Shown: positions 24,070 to 31,896 of the stretch, piece after piece
Layout of the letters: each line of letters opens with the position of its first letter
How positions within the stretch are numbered: the stretch's first letter is position 1
NCBI GenBank assembly: GCA_963841455.1
Contig: CAWJCU010000001.1
Span: 62,001-126,000, forward strand
Reading direction: 5' to 3'
DNA length: 64,000 bases
Source of the DNA: JAWVFM01 sp963841455
Lineage (GTDB): Bacteria; Actinomycetota; Thermoleophilia; Solirubrobacterales; 70-9
Made by a program: the position numbers and the translations under genes
Notes under the pieces: model-generated
The model's input: only the letters and a program-made list of their open reading frames with translations
The model's database searches: none
Told to the model about the DNA's origin: nothing

Positions 24070-25050
24070 ATGCTGAGCTCGAACGGAACCACGCAGCTCG
24101 ACCCAGGGGCGACGGTGGCAGGCGAGGCCGGGATCAGCCTGCGGGGCCTGGTCAAGACCTTCGACAGTCCGCAGGGACCGGTGCGAGCGGTCCGCGGCGT
24201 CGACGTCGAGATCGGGGCCGGCGAGACCCTGGCGCTCCTCGGACCGAACGGCGCCGGCAAGTCGACCACGATCGACATGCTGCTCGGCCTGCAGCGACCC
24301 GACAGCGGGGAAGTGGCGCTCTTCGGCGCCTCGCCCGAGGCGGCGATCGCGGCCGGGCGCGTCGGCGCGATGCTCCAGGTCGGCGAGCTCCTGCGCGATG
24401 TGTCGGTCCGCGAGCTCGTCGAGATGATGGCGTCGGTCTATCCCAACCCGCTCGACACCGACGAGGTCCTGGCGCTCACCGGGATCGACGCGATCGCCGA
24501 CCAGCGCACCCATAAGCTCTCGGGCGGCGAGAGCCAGCGGGTGCGCTTCTCACTGGCGCTCGTCTCGGATCCGGAGCTCCTCGTGCTCGACGAGCCGACG
24601 GTGGGAATGGACGTCGAGGGCCGCCGCGAGTTCTGGCGGACGATGCGTGCCTTCGCGGCCCGCGGCAAGACGGTGGTCTTCGCCACCCACTACCTCGAGG
24701 AGGCCGACGCCTACGCCGACCGGGCGGTCCTGATCGCCCACGGCGAGGTCGTCGCCGACGGCCCGACGACCGAGATCAAGGGAATGGTCGGCGCGCGAAC
24801 GATCCGGGCGACTCTGGCGAACGCGAGCCTCGGCGAGCTCGGCCGGCTGCCTGGGGTGATCGCCAGCGACCGTCACGGTGAGGCCGTCATTCTCACCTGC
24901 TCGGATTCCGACGCGGCGATCCGGGCGCTTCTTGCCCGCTACCCGGAGGCTCGCGACATCGAGGTCGCCGGCGCCGGCCTCGAGCAGGCGTTCCTGGCGC
25001 TCACCGGAGACGGCGACGCCGGCGAGATCGCGAATCGCACCGGTCGATGA
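24070..25050 (+). CDS. ABC transporter ATP-binding protein
   Basis: 326 aa. Walker A GPNGAGKS at 58-65, signature LSGGESQR, Walker B LLVLDEPTVGMDVEG, H-loop FATHYLEEAD. Belongs to the CcmA/multidrug group and drives the permease frame that overlaps its stop (ATGA at 25047). ATG at 24070 is chosen; an in-frame start further upstream would add an unconserved, Arg-rich tail. Confidence 0.9.
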   Translation: MLSSNGTTQLDPGATVAGEAGISLRGLVKTFDSPQGPVRAVRGVDVEIGAGETLALLGPNGAGKSTTIDMLLGLQRPDSGEVALFGASPEAAIAAGRVGAMLQVGELLRDVSVRELVEMMASVYPNPLDTDEVLALTGIDAIADQRTHKLSGGESQRVRFSLALVSDPELLVLDEPTVGMDVEGRREFWRTMRAFAARGKTVVFATHYLEEADAYADRAVLIAHGEVVADGPTTEIKGMVGARTIRATLANASLGELGRLPGVIASDRHGEAVILTCSDSDAAIRALLARYPEARDIEVAGAGLEQAFLALTGDGDAGEIANRTGR

Positions 25051-25782
25051 GCTACGCCACCTACACCCGTCTGGAGCTTCGGCGCACCTTCCGCAACCGC
25101 CGTTTCTTCATCATGTCCTTGGCGTTCCCGGTCGGTCCTCTACTTCGCGATCGCCGGGCCGAACCGCGGCGTCGGCAACCTCGGCGGCACCGGCATCTCG
25201 GCACCCGTCTACTTCATGGTCGGCATGATCGGCTTCGGTTCGATGAGCGCGATGCTCTCGACCGGCGCCCGGATCGCCACCGAGAGGGCGGCGGGCTGGA
25301 ACCGTCAGCTGCGTCTCAGCCCACTTCCGCCCACCGCCTACTTCCGCGCAAAGCTGCTCAACGCTTACGTCGTCACAACGATCACGATCGCGATGCTCTA
25401 CCTCGCCGGGGCGATTCTCGGCGTTCGCCTGCCCGCCGGTCGCTGGGTCGAGATGACCGGCCTCATCCTCATCGCACTCGTGCCGTTCGCCGCCCTCGGG
25501 ATCGCGATCGGCCACCTGCTCACGCCCGACTCGATCGGGCCGGCGATCGGCGGCGGGCTCGGCCTCCTCGCGTTCCTCGGCGGCACCTGGTTTCCGATCA
25601 CGGGCGGCGTTATGCATGACATCGCCCAGGGCCTGCCCTCCTACTGGCTGGTGCAGGCGAGCCACGTCGCCCTTGGCGGCGGCGGTTGGACCGCCACGGG
25701 CTGGATCGTCGTCGCTGCCTGGACCGCGGCGCTGTCGGCGCTCGCGGTCCACCTCTACCGGCGCGACACGCAACGCGTCTAG
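25047..25782 (+). pseudogene. ABC-2 permease with one frameshift
   Basis: The first frame gives MSYATYTRLELRRTFRNRRF and FIMSLAFPV, then breaks at about 25132. Removing one G there restores VLYFAIAGPNRGVGN, ISAPVYFMVGMIGFGSMSAM and the rest of a six-helix ABC-2 permease of about 245 aa, ending YRRDTQRV. 736 bases equals 245 codons plus one base, which fits a single insertion. It is coupled to the intact ATPase gene. The lone indel and otherwise good sequence suggest either very recent loss or a sequencing error. Confidence 0.85.
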
Positions 25783-25818
25783 CGCTCCGGGCGTCGTCAC
25801 TTCCGGCCGGCGCCCGCC

Positions 25819-25855
25819 GGGGGCAAACCGAACCCGAGGACGCCAGCTACCACGC
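25819..25855 (-). repeat. Possible third, diverged copy of the 44-bp repeat
   Basis: Reverse complement reads GTAGCTGGCGTCCTCGGGTTCGG, close to TAGCTGGCGTCCCGGGGTTCGG at 12735. It lies between the broken permease and the DHA2 exporter. The match is short, so it is only suggestive. Confidence 0.35.
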
Positions 25856-25890
25856 TGGTTGCGGCGCCAGGTCGCTGGGATCCTCGATCC

Positions 25891-27399
25891 ATGCCTACCG
25901 AGATCACAGCCACTGACCGTGTCCACCAGGCGAGCCCGGGCGACCGCGCCCGCTGGATCGCTCTTCTCGTCCTCTGCGTCGGGATGTTGATGATCGTCCT
26001 CGATCAGACGATCGTCAACGTCGCCCTGCCCTCGATCCAATCGGACCTCGGCTTCAGCCAGTCGAGCCTCGCCTGGGTCGTCAACGCTTACCTGATCGCA
26101 TTCGGGGGCCTGCTTCTGCTCGCGGGACGCCTCGGCGACCTCGTCGGGCAGCGGCGGATCTTCATGATCGGTTTGACGGTCTTCGTCGCCGCCTCGGCCG
26201 CCTGCGGCCTCGCCCAGAGCCAGGCCGTGCTGGTCGCGGCGCGGTTCATTCAGGGCGCGGGTGGCGCGCTGACCTCGGCGGTGATCCTCGGCATGATCGT
26301 GACGATGTTTCCGGAGCCACGGGAGCAGGCGAAGGCGATCGGCGTCTACAGCTTCGTCGCCGCCGCCGGGGCCTCCATCGGGTTGCTCCTTGGTGGCGCG
26401 ATCACCCAGGCCGTCAACTGGCACTGGATCTTCTTCGTCAACCTGCCGATCGGCATCGCGACCGGGTTCCTGGCGTTGCGGTTGCTCGCTCGCGACCGCC
26501 CAATCGGCGCCGATAGCGGCACCGACATCCCGGGTGCGGTTCTGCTCGTCGGCGCCCTGATGCTGGGCGTCTACACAATCGTCGAGGTGCCGCAGTACGG
26601 CTGGGGCTCGGCCCATACGATCGGACTCGGGGCCGGTGCGCTCGCCCTCCTTGGGGCCTTCATCGTCCGCGAGGCGCGAGCCGAGAACCCGCTGGTCCCG
26701 CTCCGCGTGTTCCGGGTCCGCAACTCCGCCGGCGCCAACCTGATCGTGTCGCTGATGGTCGCCGGCCTCTTCGGGATGTTCTTCCTCGGTGCGATCTACA
26801 TGCAGAAGGTCCTCGGCTACGACGCGCTCGAGGTCGGCCTCGCGTTCCTGCCGGTCGCGGTTCTGATCGGCGCGCTCTCGCTCTGGCTCTCGGCCCAGCT
26901 CAACGCGCGCTACGGCGCGCGGGCGACGCTGCTGCCCGGGCTCGGCCTCGTCGTCGCCGGACTGCTCTGGTTCGCTCGGTCCCCCACCGACGCGAGCTAC
27001 GTGACCGACCTGCTTCCGGTGATGATCGTGTTCGGCGTCGGAGCGGGCCTTTGCTTCCCGTCGCTGATGACGCTCGCGATGTCGAGCGCCACCCCGAGCG
27101 AGGCGGGTCTCGCCTCCGGGCTTGTCAACACGACGACCCAGGTCGGCGGCGCGCTTGGGCTCGCGGTCGTGGCGACGCTGTCGGCGACGCGAACGAAGGA
27201 CCTTCTCGCCGCCGGACACCCGACGGCGTCGGCGCTGACGAGCGGGTTCCATCTCGCCTTCCTCGTCGGTGCGGGCCTCGTCGCCGCCGCGATGGTGATC
27301 GCTGCGATCGTGCTCGAGCCCGTCCCGGATCCGAGCCACGCCCGGAGCGACCATGCGCCGCGGAAACCCCACGCCGAGCCTGTATCCGAGGCGGCCTGA
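25891..27399 (+). CDS. DHA2-family (EmrB/QacA) drug:H+ antiporter
   Basis: 502 aa with 14 predicted helices. MFS motifs: MIVLDQTIVNVALPSIQSDL in helix 1 (motif D1), GRLGDLVGQRR after helix 2 (motif A), and the motif-C region ASIGLLLGGAITQAVNWHWI in helix 5. Exports toxic compounds or metabolites using the proton gradient. Follows an ABC exporter, so this is a small efflux cluster. No regulator is adjacent. Confidence 0.92.
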   Translation: MPTEITATDRVHQASPGDRARWIALLVLCVGMLMIVLDQTIVNVALPSIQSDLGFSQSSLAWVVNAYLIAFGGLLLLAGRLGDLVGQRRIFMIGLTVFVAASAACGLAQSQAVLVAARFIQGAGGALTSAVILGMIVTMFPEPREQAKAIGVYSFVAAAGASIGLLLGGAITQAVNWHWIFFVNLPIGIATGFLALRLLARDRPIGADSGTDIPGAVLLVGALMLGVYTIVEVPQYGWGSAHTIGLGAGALALLGAFIVREARAENPLVPLRVFRVRNSAGANLIVSLMVAGLFGMFFLGAIYMQKVLGYDALEVGLAFLPVAVLIGALSLWLSAQLNARYGARATLLPGLGLVVAGLLWFARSPTDASYVTDLLPVMIVFGVGAGLCFPSLMTLAMSSATPSEAGLASGLVNTTTQVGGALGLAVVATLSATRTKDLLAAGHPTASALTSGFHLAFLVGAGLVAAAMVIAAIVLEPVPDPSHARSDHAPRKPHAEPVSEAA

Positions 27400-27438
27400 A
27401 CCGGCCGCCGCCGCGGTCAACCGTCACCGAACGTCCAA

Positions 27439-27537
27439 ATGCCGCCGATGCTCGTCGACCACACAACGCTGGCCCTGATCCTTTTCGCGGCCGCAGCCCT
27501 CCTCTTGCTGGCGGCGTTCAGCGGCTTCGCACGGTGA
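27439..27537 (+). CDS. Candidate 32-aa membrane peptide
   Basis: MPPMLVDHTT followed by a single 18-residue hydrophobic helix (LALILFAAAALLLLAAF) and SGFAR. It has no clear ribosome site. Its stop codon forms the GGTGAC end of the palindrome at 27533, the same arrangement as the RibD-like gene and the palindrome at 10887, which supports it being a real gene end. Chance remains possible. Confidence 0.35.
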   Translation: MPPMLVDHTTLALILFAAAALLLLAAFSGFAR

Positions 27538-27575
27538 CGTTCGCGGCAACGCCGAACTGGGCCGAGCAGGTCACC
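27533..27575. repeat. GGTGAC...GTCACC imperfect palindrome, copy 2
   Basis: 43 bases from GGTGACGTTC to GCAGGTCACC, similar to the reverse complement of 10887-10931 (GCCGAACTGGGCCGAG against ACCGAATTGGGCCGAG). A stop codon lies in its left end. Confidence 0.6.
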
Positions 27576-27634
27576 GCGATACGCGAACTCTCGCAGCCTC
27601 GAGGCGCCGGACGTTCGGAGTAGAGGAGCGTAAC

Positions 27635-27749
27635 TTCTCCCCCTCGCCAGGGTTCGTATGGGTACTGGCCCTGCGGCGGGGAGAACCCGGGGCCTTCCGT
27701 TATCCCCAAGCTTGGGTTCGGCGCGACGCGCCGCCTCCCCAAGAGGAGG
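27635..27749 (+). promoter_or_regulatory. Structured 5' leader with two hairpins before a secreted-protein gene
   Basis: Hairpin 1: TTCTCCCC (27635-27642) with GGGGAGAA (27678-27685), enclosing CAGGG/CCCTG. Hairpin 2: CTTGGG (27711-27716) with CCCAAG (27738-27743), enclosing GGCGCG/CGCGCC. The ribosome site AGGAGG (27744-27749) follows hairpin 2 with no gap. The layout suggests an RNA-level switch, thermosensor or mRNA stabiliser. It matches no riboswitch class I know. Confidence 0.5.
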
Positions 27750-27759
27750 TGTGCAGAGA

Positions 27760-28536
27760 ATGCGCAAGTATTTGATCTGGGTCCTCGCATTGGCGGTCGG
27801 CCTTTCCACGGTTGGCGTCGCCTACGCGACGGACTCAACCGGCTCTGACTTCTCGCAGCTGAAGACGAAGGTCAGCCCGTCTAAGCACGACAAGAAGAAG
27901 TTCGGCAAGGCGTCCCTGTTCATCGAGACCTCGACGCTCTCGAACGTCAACCCGGGGACGCCGACCAGCCCGGGCACCGTCCCGGTAGCGACGACGAACG
28001 TGAAGCTGAAGCTCGACAAGCAGCTCAAGTTCACGACGCAGGGCCTGCCGCAGTGCAAGGTGAGCCTCGAGAACACCACGACCCAGTCGGCGATCCAGCT
28101 CTGCAAGAGCGCGATGGTCGGCGGGGGCAAGGCGACCGCCTGCCTCGGCGCCTCGGGCGTTCCGTGCACGTCGAAGCTCACGTTCCTCGTCACGGCGTTC
28201 AACGGCAAGCCGAAGGGTGGCAAGCCGACGCTCATCCTGCACTCGAGGAACGATCAGTTCCAGCTGACGACGGTCCTCACCGGGACGCTCGACCCGAAGA
28301 AGAACGTCCTCAACGTCCCAGTCCCGGCCTCGGTCTACTCGGTGGCGACGATCACCGACTTCCAGACCACGGTCGGCAAGACGTACAAGATCAAGAGGCA
28401 CGGCAAGAAGCAGAAGCGCAACTACGTCTCGGCCAAGTGCAAGACGGGTAAGTACACCCTGAAGGGCGCGTTCTCCTACGTGGGGAGCGACCCGGTCGAC
28501 AACGTGAGCACGACGACGCCCTGCAAGACCAAGTAG
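27760..28536 (+). CDS. Secreted protein of unknown function
   Basis: 258 aa. Signal peptide MRKYLIWVLALAVGLSTVGVAYA, then a Lys/Thr/Ser/Val-rich, beta-type mature part with Cys in CKVSLE, QLCKSAM, TACLGASGVPC and, near the end, KCKTG and TPCKTK; two or three disulfides are possible. Strong ribosome site AGGAGG ten bases before the ATG, and an excellent terminator 22 bases after the stop, so it is probably a well-expressed single gene. Similar exported proteins occur in Thermoleophilia; role unknown. Confidence 0.8.
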   Translation: MRKYLIWVLALAVGLSTVGVAYATDSTGSDFSQLKTKVSPSKHDKKKFGKASLFIETSTLSNVNPGTPTSPGTVPVATTNVKLKLDKQLKFTTQGLPQCKVSLENTTTQSAIQLCKSAMVGGGKATACLGASGVPCTSKLTFLVTAFNGKPKGGKPTLILHSRNDQFQLTTVLTGTLDPKKNVLNVPVPASVYSVATITDFQTTVGKTYKIKRHGKKQKRNYVSAKCKTGKYTLKGAFSYVGSDPVDNVSTTTPCKTK

Positions 28537-28557
28537 CGGTAACCCTTAGCTAAGAGG

Positions 28558-28591
28558 AAGAGGGGGCGGCCATGTGGCCGCCCCCTCTTTC
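28558..28591 (+). terminator. Intrinsic terminator
   Basis: Perfect 14-bp stem AAGAGGGGGCGGCC / GGCCGCCCCCTCTT with an ATGT loop and a short T run. The best terminator in the window. Confidence 0.93.
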
Positions 28592-28696
28592 ATTCCCGAA
28601 TCGCCGCAGCGTCATCCGCGTGAGCACGAGCGCGGCTCAACCGAACAGCCGCCGGCGACCGCTCAAAGCCGCCTGAATCACGAGCGGACGCCCGGG

Positions 28697-29836
28697 TCAG
28701 AGCCGCTCGTGCGGGAACTCGCTCGCACGGCCCTGGAACGACAGGATCTTCGGGTTCAGCACCCTGCCGTCGCGGATCTCGATCGCGCGGCGCAGGGTCT
28801 CGATGCGCTCCCAGCCATCGGGACCCGCCATGAGGTCCGGGAGCTGGGGGATGAAGGCCTGGCTGAGCCCCCAGGTCGCCGAGCTCCACAGCAGGGACGG
28901 GCTGTGGTCGACGCCGTAGTTGAACCGGCCGCCGCCGACGTCGAACATCGGCTCGGAGAACGTGGTCGGGCGCGCCCACTCGAAGCCCATTCCCTCGTCG
29001 CAGGCGACGTCGACGAAGAGCGTCCCGGGGCGGAACAGCTCGAGCTCGCCGCGGTTGACCATGATCATCGGACGGTCGGTGTCCTGGAGCATGCAGTTGA
29101 CGATCACATCGTGCTCGGCGAGGAGCTCGGCCACGGTCTCGTGCGGCGCGTCGAGCTCGAGCGGGACGGACGGGTGGTCGGGGTCGCGGGCGAACGTGAT
29201 CATCTCGACGCCGTGGATCGGATCGGCGACCGCCTCGGCGGGCCGGCGTGTCAGCCCAGTGATGTCGTGAATTCCCATGGCCTGGAGCGCCGTGACCGAG
29301 CCGCGGCCAGTCGCGCCGAAGCTGATGACGGCCGCTCGTAGCCTGCGCCCGTACTCGCCGGTGATCCCCCGGAGTTGCATGGCGTGGAGAACCGAGCAGT
29401 AGCCGGCCAGCTCGTTGTTGTCGTGGAAGAGGTGGAGCCCGAATGAGCCGTCGGCCCGCCAGTGGTTCATCGCCTCCCATGCGATGACGGTCAGTTGACG
29501 GTCGATCGCGACCTGGGTGAGCTCGGCGTCCTGCACGCAGTGAGCCCATCCGCATAGAACCTGCCCCTCGCGCATGCGGGCGACGTCGTCCGTCGTGGGC
29601 TTCGGGAGCACCAGGATGGAGGCCTCTTCGACGAGACGTTCCCTCGGCAGCAGGCCGCCGACGAGCGAGGCGAGCTCGGAGTCGGGCACCTGGAATCGCT
29701 CGCCGTAACCCTCCTCCAGGAGGATCCTCCGCCGAAGCTCCGGGTCGATCTCGGCGATCTGAGCGGGGTGAAGGGCCAGCCGCTGCTCGTGCTCCTTCCG
29801 GGAGCTGGCGATGACTCCGAGCGTGATGGCGTTCAC
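28697..29836 (-). CDS. Alanine dehydrogenase/PNT-family enzyme, CEO-synthase-like
   Basis: 379 aa from GTG 29836. It opens NAITLGVIASSRKEHEQRLA with the R and K substrate residues of the AlaDH/PNT N-domain and HPAQIAEI. The Rossmann part has AVISFGATGRGSVTALQAMG. The nearest named relatives are N5-(carboxyethyl)ornithine synthases, which condense pyruvate with an amino acid using NADPH; true alanine dehydrogenase is the alternative. An in-frame ATG at 30025 would add an unconserved tail, so I kept the shorter form. No neighbour clarifies the substrate. Confidence 0.75.
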   Translation of the reverse strand: MNAITLGVIASSRKEHEQRLALHPAQIAEIDPELRRRILLEEGYGERFQVPDSELASLVGGLLPRERLVEEASILVLPKPTTDDVARMREGQVLCGWAHCVQDAELTQVAIDRQLTVIAWEAMNHWRADGSFGLHLFHDNNELAGYCSVLHAMQLRGITGEYGRRLRAAVISFGATGRGSVTALQAMGIHDITGLTRRPAEAVADPIHGVEMITFARDPDHPSVPLELDAPHETVAELLAEHDVIVNCMLQDTDRPMIMVNRGELELFRPGTLFVDVACDEGMGFEWARPTTFSEPMFDVGGGRFNYGVDHSPSLLWSSATWGLSQAFIPQLPDLMAGPDGWERIETLRRAIEIRDGRVLNPKILSFQGRASEFPHERL

Positions 29837-30051
29837 GGCCGTCTTGTATCGGTTTGAAGGCCAGGCTCGTCGCCTACGGCAAAAATTGGCGAACGGGCCG
29901 GCGGTCCGGAGCCATTGCAGGGAGCGGCGGTCCCCGGCGATCGACGAGGCCGCAAATTGCGCGAACGCGTTGCCTCCAAGCAGCGCCCCGAGGCCGCGGT
30001 GTGCTAACGGTGATGTCTTCGGCACATGCCTCCAACCTGAAAGGGGAGATC

Positions 30052-30255
30052 ATGGGCCCATTGCACGCGGAAACCGAGGTGGTCGGAATGGTCCACTGCG
30101 GGATAGCGTTCGACACGATCGAGAGCCGGATCGAAGAGATCTCGGGTCTCAGCTCCGACCAGCGTTCTGCTCTCTGGCTTTACGCATGGTCGGGCCAGGA
30201 CAGCACCTGGCAGCACGGGGAGGCGAAGCAGCTCCTGCGGGCCACGATCGGCTGA
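30052..30255 (+). CDS. Small conserved-looking hypothetical protein
   Basis: 67 aa: MGPLHAETEVVGMVHCGIAF, DTIESRIEEISGLSSDQRSA, then LWLYAWSGQDSTWQHGEAKQ. AAAGGGGAGATC precedes the ATG, a good ribosome site. Soluble, helical, with a single Cys. Family not recognised. It stands alone on this strand, with an AT-rich promoter-like patch 190 bases downstream belonging to the next operon. Confidence 0.7.
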   Translation: MGPLHAETEVVGMVHCGIAFDTIESRIEEISGLSSDQRSALWLYAWSGQDSTWQHGEAKQLLRATIG

Positions 30256-30441
30256 GCAGGCGCCAGCTGGGCCTCGGGCCGCGGCCCAAGGCCCAGGATC
30301 TGGTTCGAGGTCGAGCGCATACGCGCTGTCGACCCCGTCCCCACGACCTGACTCGACCCTCGGCGAGCGAGCTGCGGGGGGCGTCGAGGCGTTTGCGCCG
30401 ACCCGTCGCCGTTGCACCACACAAGCCGGACGGGCTGACTA

Positions 30442-30473
30442 TTGAATTATGTTTCATGAATGTCCTGTATAGT
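30442..30473 (+). promoter_or_regulatory. AT-rich promoter with TTCATGAA palindrome
   Basis: A sharp AT-rich island in GC-rich DNA: TTGAAT at 30442, TATAGT (-10 like) at 30468-30473, and the palindrome TTCATGAA at 30453-30460 between them. The spacing of TTGAAT to TATAGT is 20, longer than ideal, so the -35 is uncertain. A regulator, perhaps the winged-helix protein encoded at 31420, could bind the palindrome. Within 30256-30588 I see no gene. Confidence 0.55.
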
Positions 30474-30544
30474 GTCTCTCACCAATCATCGCCTTTGGAG
30501 CATGTGGGAGCCGATCCCCCAGTGACACGGGCCAGGAGCGAGAA

Positions 30545-30582
30545 GGGGCCCTCGGCGATGCCGGGAAGGGCCCCAAAGGAGG
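30545..30582 (+). promoter_or_regulatory. Leader hairpin joined to a ribosome-binding site
   Basis: Arms GGGGCCCT (30545-30552) and AGGGCCCC (30567-30574) enclose CGGCGATGCCG. AAAGGAGG (30575-30582) starts at the next base, seven bases before the ATG at 30589. Could attenuate transcription or shield the ribosome site. Confidence 0.55.
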
Positions 30583-30588
30583 CCAACC

Positions 30589-30735
30589 ATGGCCGCTATC
30601 CACGCCGTCGGTCCAACCCGGATTCCGCCGCCCCGCACTGTCATGCCACCACCACCGCCGCTCCCTCCGGCGGTGACGATCCCGCCGGCGTCGTCGATCC
30701 CAGATCGATCACCACGGCCGGAGACAGGGAAATGA
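30589..30735 (+). CDS. 48-aa polyproline peptide heading the DUF2294 operon
   Basis: MAAIHAVGPTRIPPPRTVMP then PPPPLPPAVTIPPASSIPDR and SPRPETGK. PPP at 13-15 and five consecutive prolines at 20-24 are classic ribosome-stalling sequences that need EF-P. The ribosome site AAAGGAGG is near perfect and follows a hairpin. The stop lies six bases before the GTG of the DUF2294 gene. This looks like either a small proline-rich protein or, more interestingly, a translated leader that couples EF-P or proline supply to expression of the genes behind it. No family recognised. Confidence 0.6.
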   Translation: MAAIHAVGPTRIPPPRTVMPPPPPLPPAVTIPPASSIPDRSPRPETGK

Positions 30736-30741
30736 CGGAAG

Positions 30742-31224
30742 GTGCAGCACACGCCGGGGGGTCTCGCGATCAGCGCCGCTACGAGGGGGCGGCTACCCAA
30801 CGGGTTACCGGCCGAGCTCACGAGCTCGCTCGTCATGCTCTGGACTCGATACGCGGGTAAGGCCCCGAGTACGGCAAGGACCGAGATCGACGGCAACGTC
30901 ATCACCTGTGTGCTCGTTGACGCCGTCAGCGACTACAACCGAAGCATGATTGACCCACACCCCCGCGACACGGTCCAGGGGGCCGGGAAGCTCACCCCTG
31001 CCGCTTACAGGCGCGAGGCGGTTGCTGCCGTCGCGCGTTTGACGCGCCAGCGCGTTGTCTCGTTCATCAGCAGTCACGACCGAGACACCGACGTCGCAAC
31101 GGAGGTGTTCACCCTGGAACCTTCGCTTCGACGAGGGGCACCCGGCAGAGCCCGCAGGCGATGGGGGCAAGACCTGCCGCCATCCTCCGCCTCACGCCCC
31201 GACGCGACGGCGGCCTGGCGATGA
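30742..31224 (+). CDS. DUF2294-family protein
   Basis: 160 aa. The central part, LVMLWTRYAGKAPSTARTEI, DGNVITCVLVDAVSDYNRSM, YRREAVAAVARLTRQRVVSF and ISSHDRDTDVATEVFTLEPS, follows the DUF2294 pattern (xYGKGPxxAR, hydrophobic strand, RxxFxxxM-like helix, FxSxxxxDPDxAVExFxLE). Function unproven; some relatives are annotated as Na-translocating or sporulation-linked without evidence. GTG start, six bases after the polyproline peptide stop. Its TGA overlaps the ATG of the next gene. Confidence 0.75.
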   Translation: MQHTPGGLAISAATRGRLPNGLPAELTSSLVMLWTRYAGKAPSTARTEIDGNVITCVLVDAVSDYNRSMIDPHPRDTVQGAGKLTPAAYRREAVAAVARLTRQRVVSFISSHDRDTDVATEVFTLEPSLRRGAPGRARRRWGQDLPPSSASRPDATAAWR

Positions 31225-31436
31225 ACGCCACCAAGCCGATGTCCGGGAAGGCCCTCGCCGTGCAAGAGCTCAAGGCCCAGGCGCGGTACGCGCGCGAGCG
31301 CTATCAGATCTACAACGCCCGCAGCTACAGCTCGCGCTTGACGAGTCCGGTGCGTCTTCGCGAGCTTGAGCGAAGTGCAAAGCTGGCACAGGGGAGGCTG
31401 GACCGGGCGAAGGCCAGTCATGAATCGAGCCTCTAA
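31221..31436 (+). CDS. Small helical protein in the DUF2294 operon
   Basis: 71 aa: MNATKPMSGKALAVQELKAQ, ARYARERYQIYNARSYSSRL and a helical RLRELERSAKLAQGRLDRAK. Basic and helical, could bind nucleic acid or a partner. ATGA overlap with DUF2294 at the 5' end and 17-bp overlap with the winged-helix gene at the 3' end place it firmly in one operon. Family not recognised. Confidence 0.7.
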   Translation: MNATKPMSGKALAVQELKAQARYARERYQIYNARSYSSRLTSPVRLRELERSAKLAQGRLDRAKASHESSL

Positions 31437-31785
31437 AAATGGCCACCGCGAGTTGCGGTCGTCCGGTCACCAGGCGGACGACGCATCGCCCGGCACACCC
31501 GGCTGGGATTTCCTGACCAACCACGCCCACGTCCTCAGCTGCGTGGCTCACGACCCGGGCATTCGCCTGCGCGACATCGCCCTCGCCGTCGGGATCACCG
31601 AACGCGCCGCCCACCGGATCGTCAGCGACTTGGTCGAGGCGGGCTACGTGTTGCGCGAGCGGCAGGGCCGCCGAAATCGATACACGGTGGTGACGGATCT
31701 TCCGCTGCCTCACCCTCTCGTGCAGGAGCGAGCGATCGGCGATTTGCTCGAGGTCCTGATCCAAGACCATCCCCATGACGAGTGA
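31420..31785 (+). CDS. MarR/ArsR-like winged-helix regulator
   Basis: 121 aa from the ATG at 31420. Winged helix: HVLSCVAHDPGIRLRDIALA, VGITERAAHRIVSDLVEAGY, VLRERQGRRNRYTVVTD (helix, recognition helix, wing), followed by a short tail with VQERAIGDLLEVLIQDH. It is the last gene of the operon, so autoregulation through the palindrome at 30453 is a reasonable guess. No metal-binding cysteines. Confidence 0.82.
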   Translation: MNRASKNGHRELRSSGHQADDASPGTPGWDFLTNHAHVLSCVAHDPGIRLRDIALAVGITERAAHRIVSDLVEAGYVLRERQGRRNRYTVVTDLPLPHPLVQERAIGDLLEVLIQDHPHDE

Positions 31786-31896
31786 CGGCGCCTCGCTGCG
31801 TCGGCCGGGTGTCCGCCGACCGCATCACGTCCAGCTGTTCAATGACGGCGCTTGCGCACTCACCCATGAAGGCAAGTCGCCTCGAGGGAAGACCCG

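Noticed and set aside
27427..27617. Half sites CGAACGTCC and GGACGTTCGG as a split copy of the 46-bp palindrome
   Set aside because: The halves are 180 bases apart and the inner parts do not match, so chance similarity is likely.
30732..30860. 42-codon frame overlapping the polyproline peptide stop (ATGA)
   Set aside because: It overlaps the DUF2294 gene in another frame and has no conserved features. The GTG at 30742 opens a recognisable family protein, so the overlap is taken as chance.
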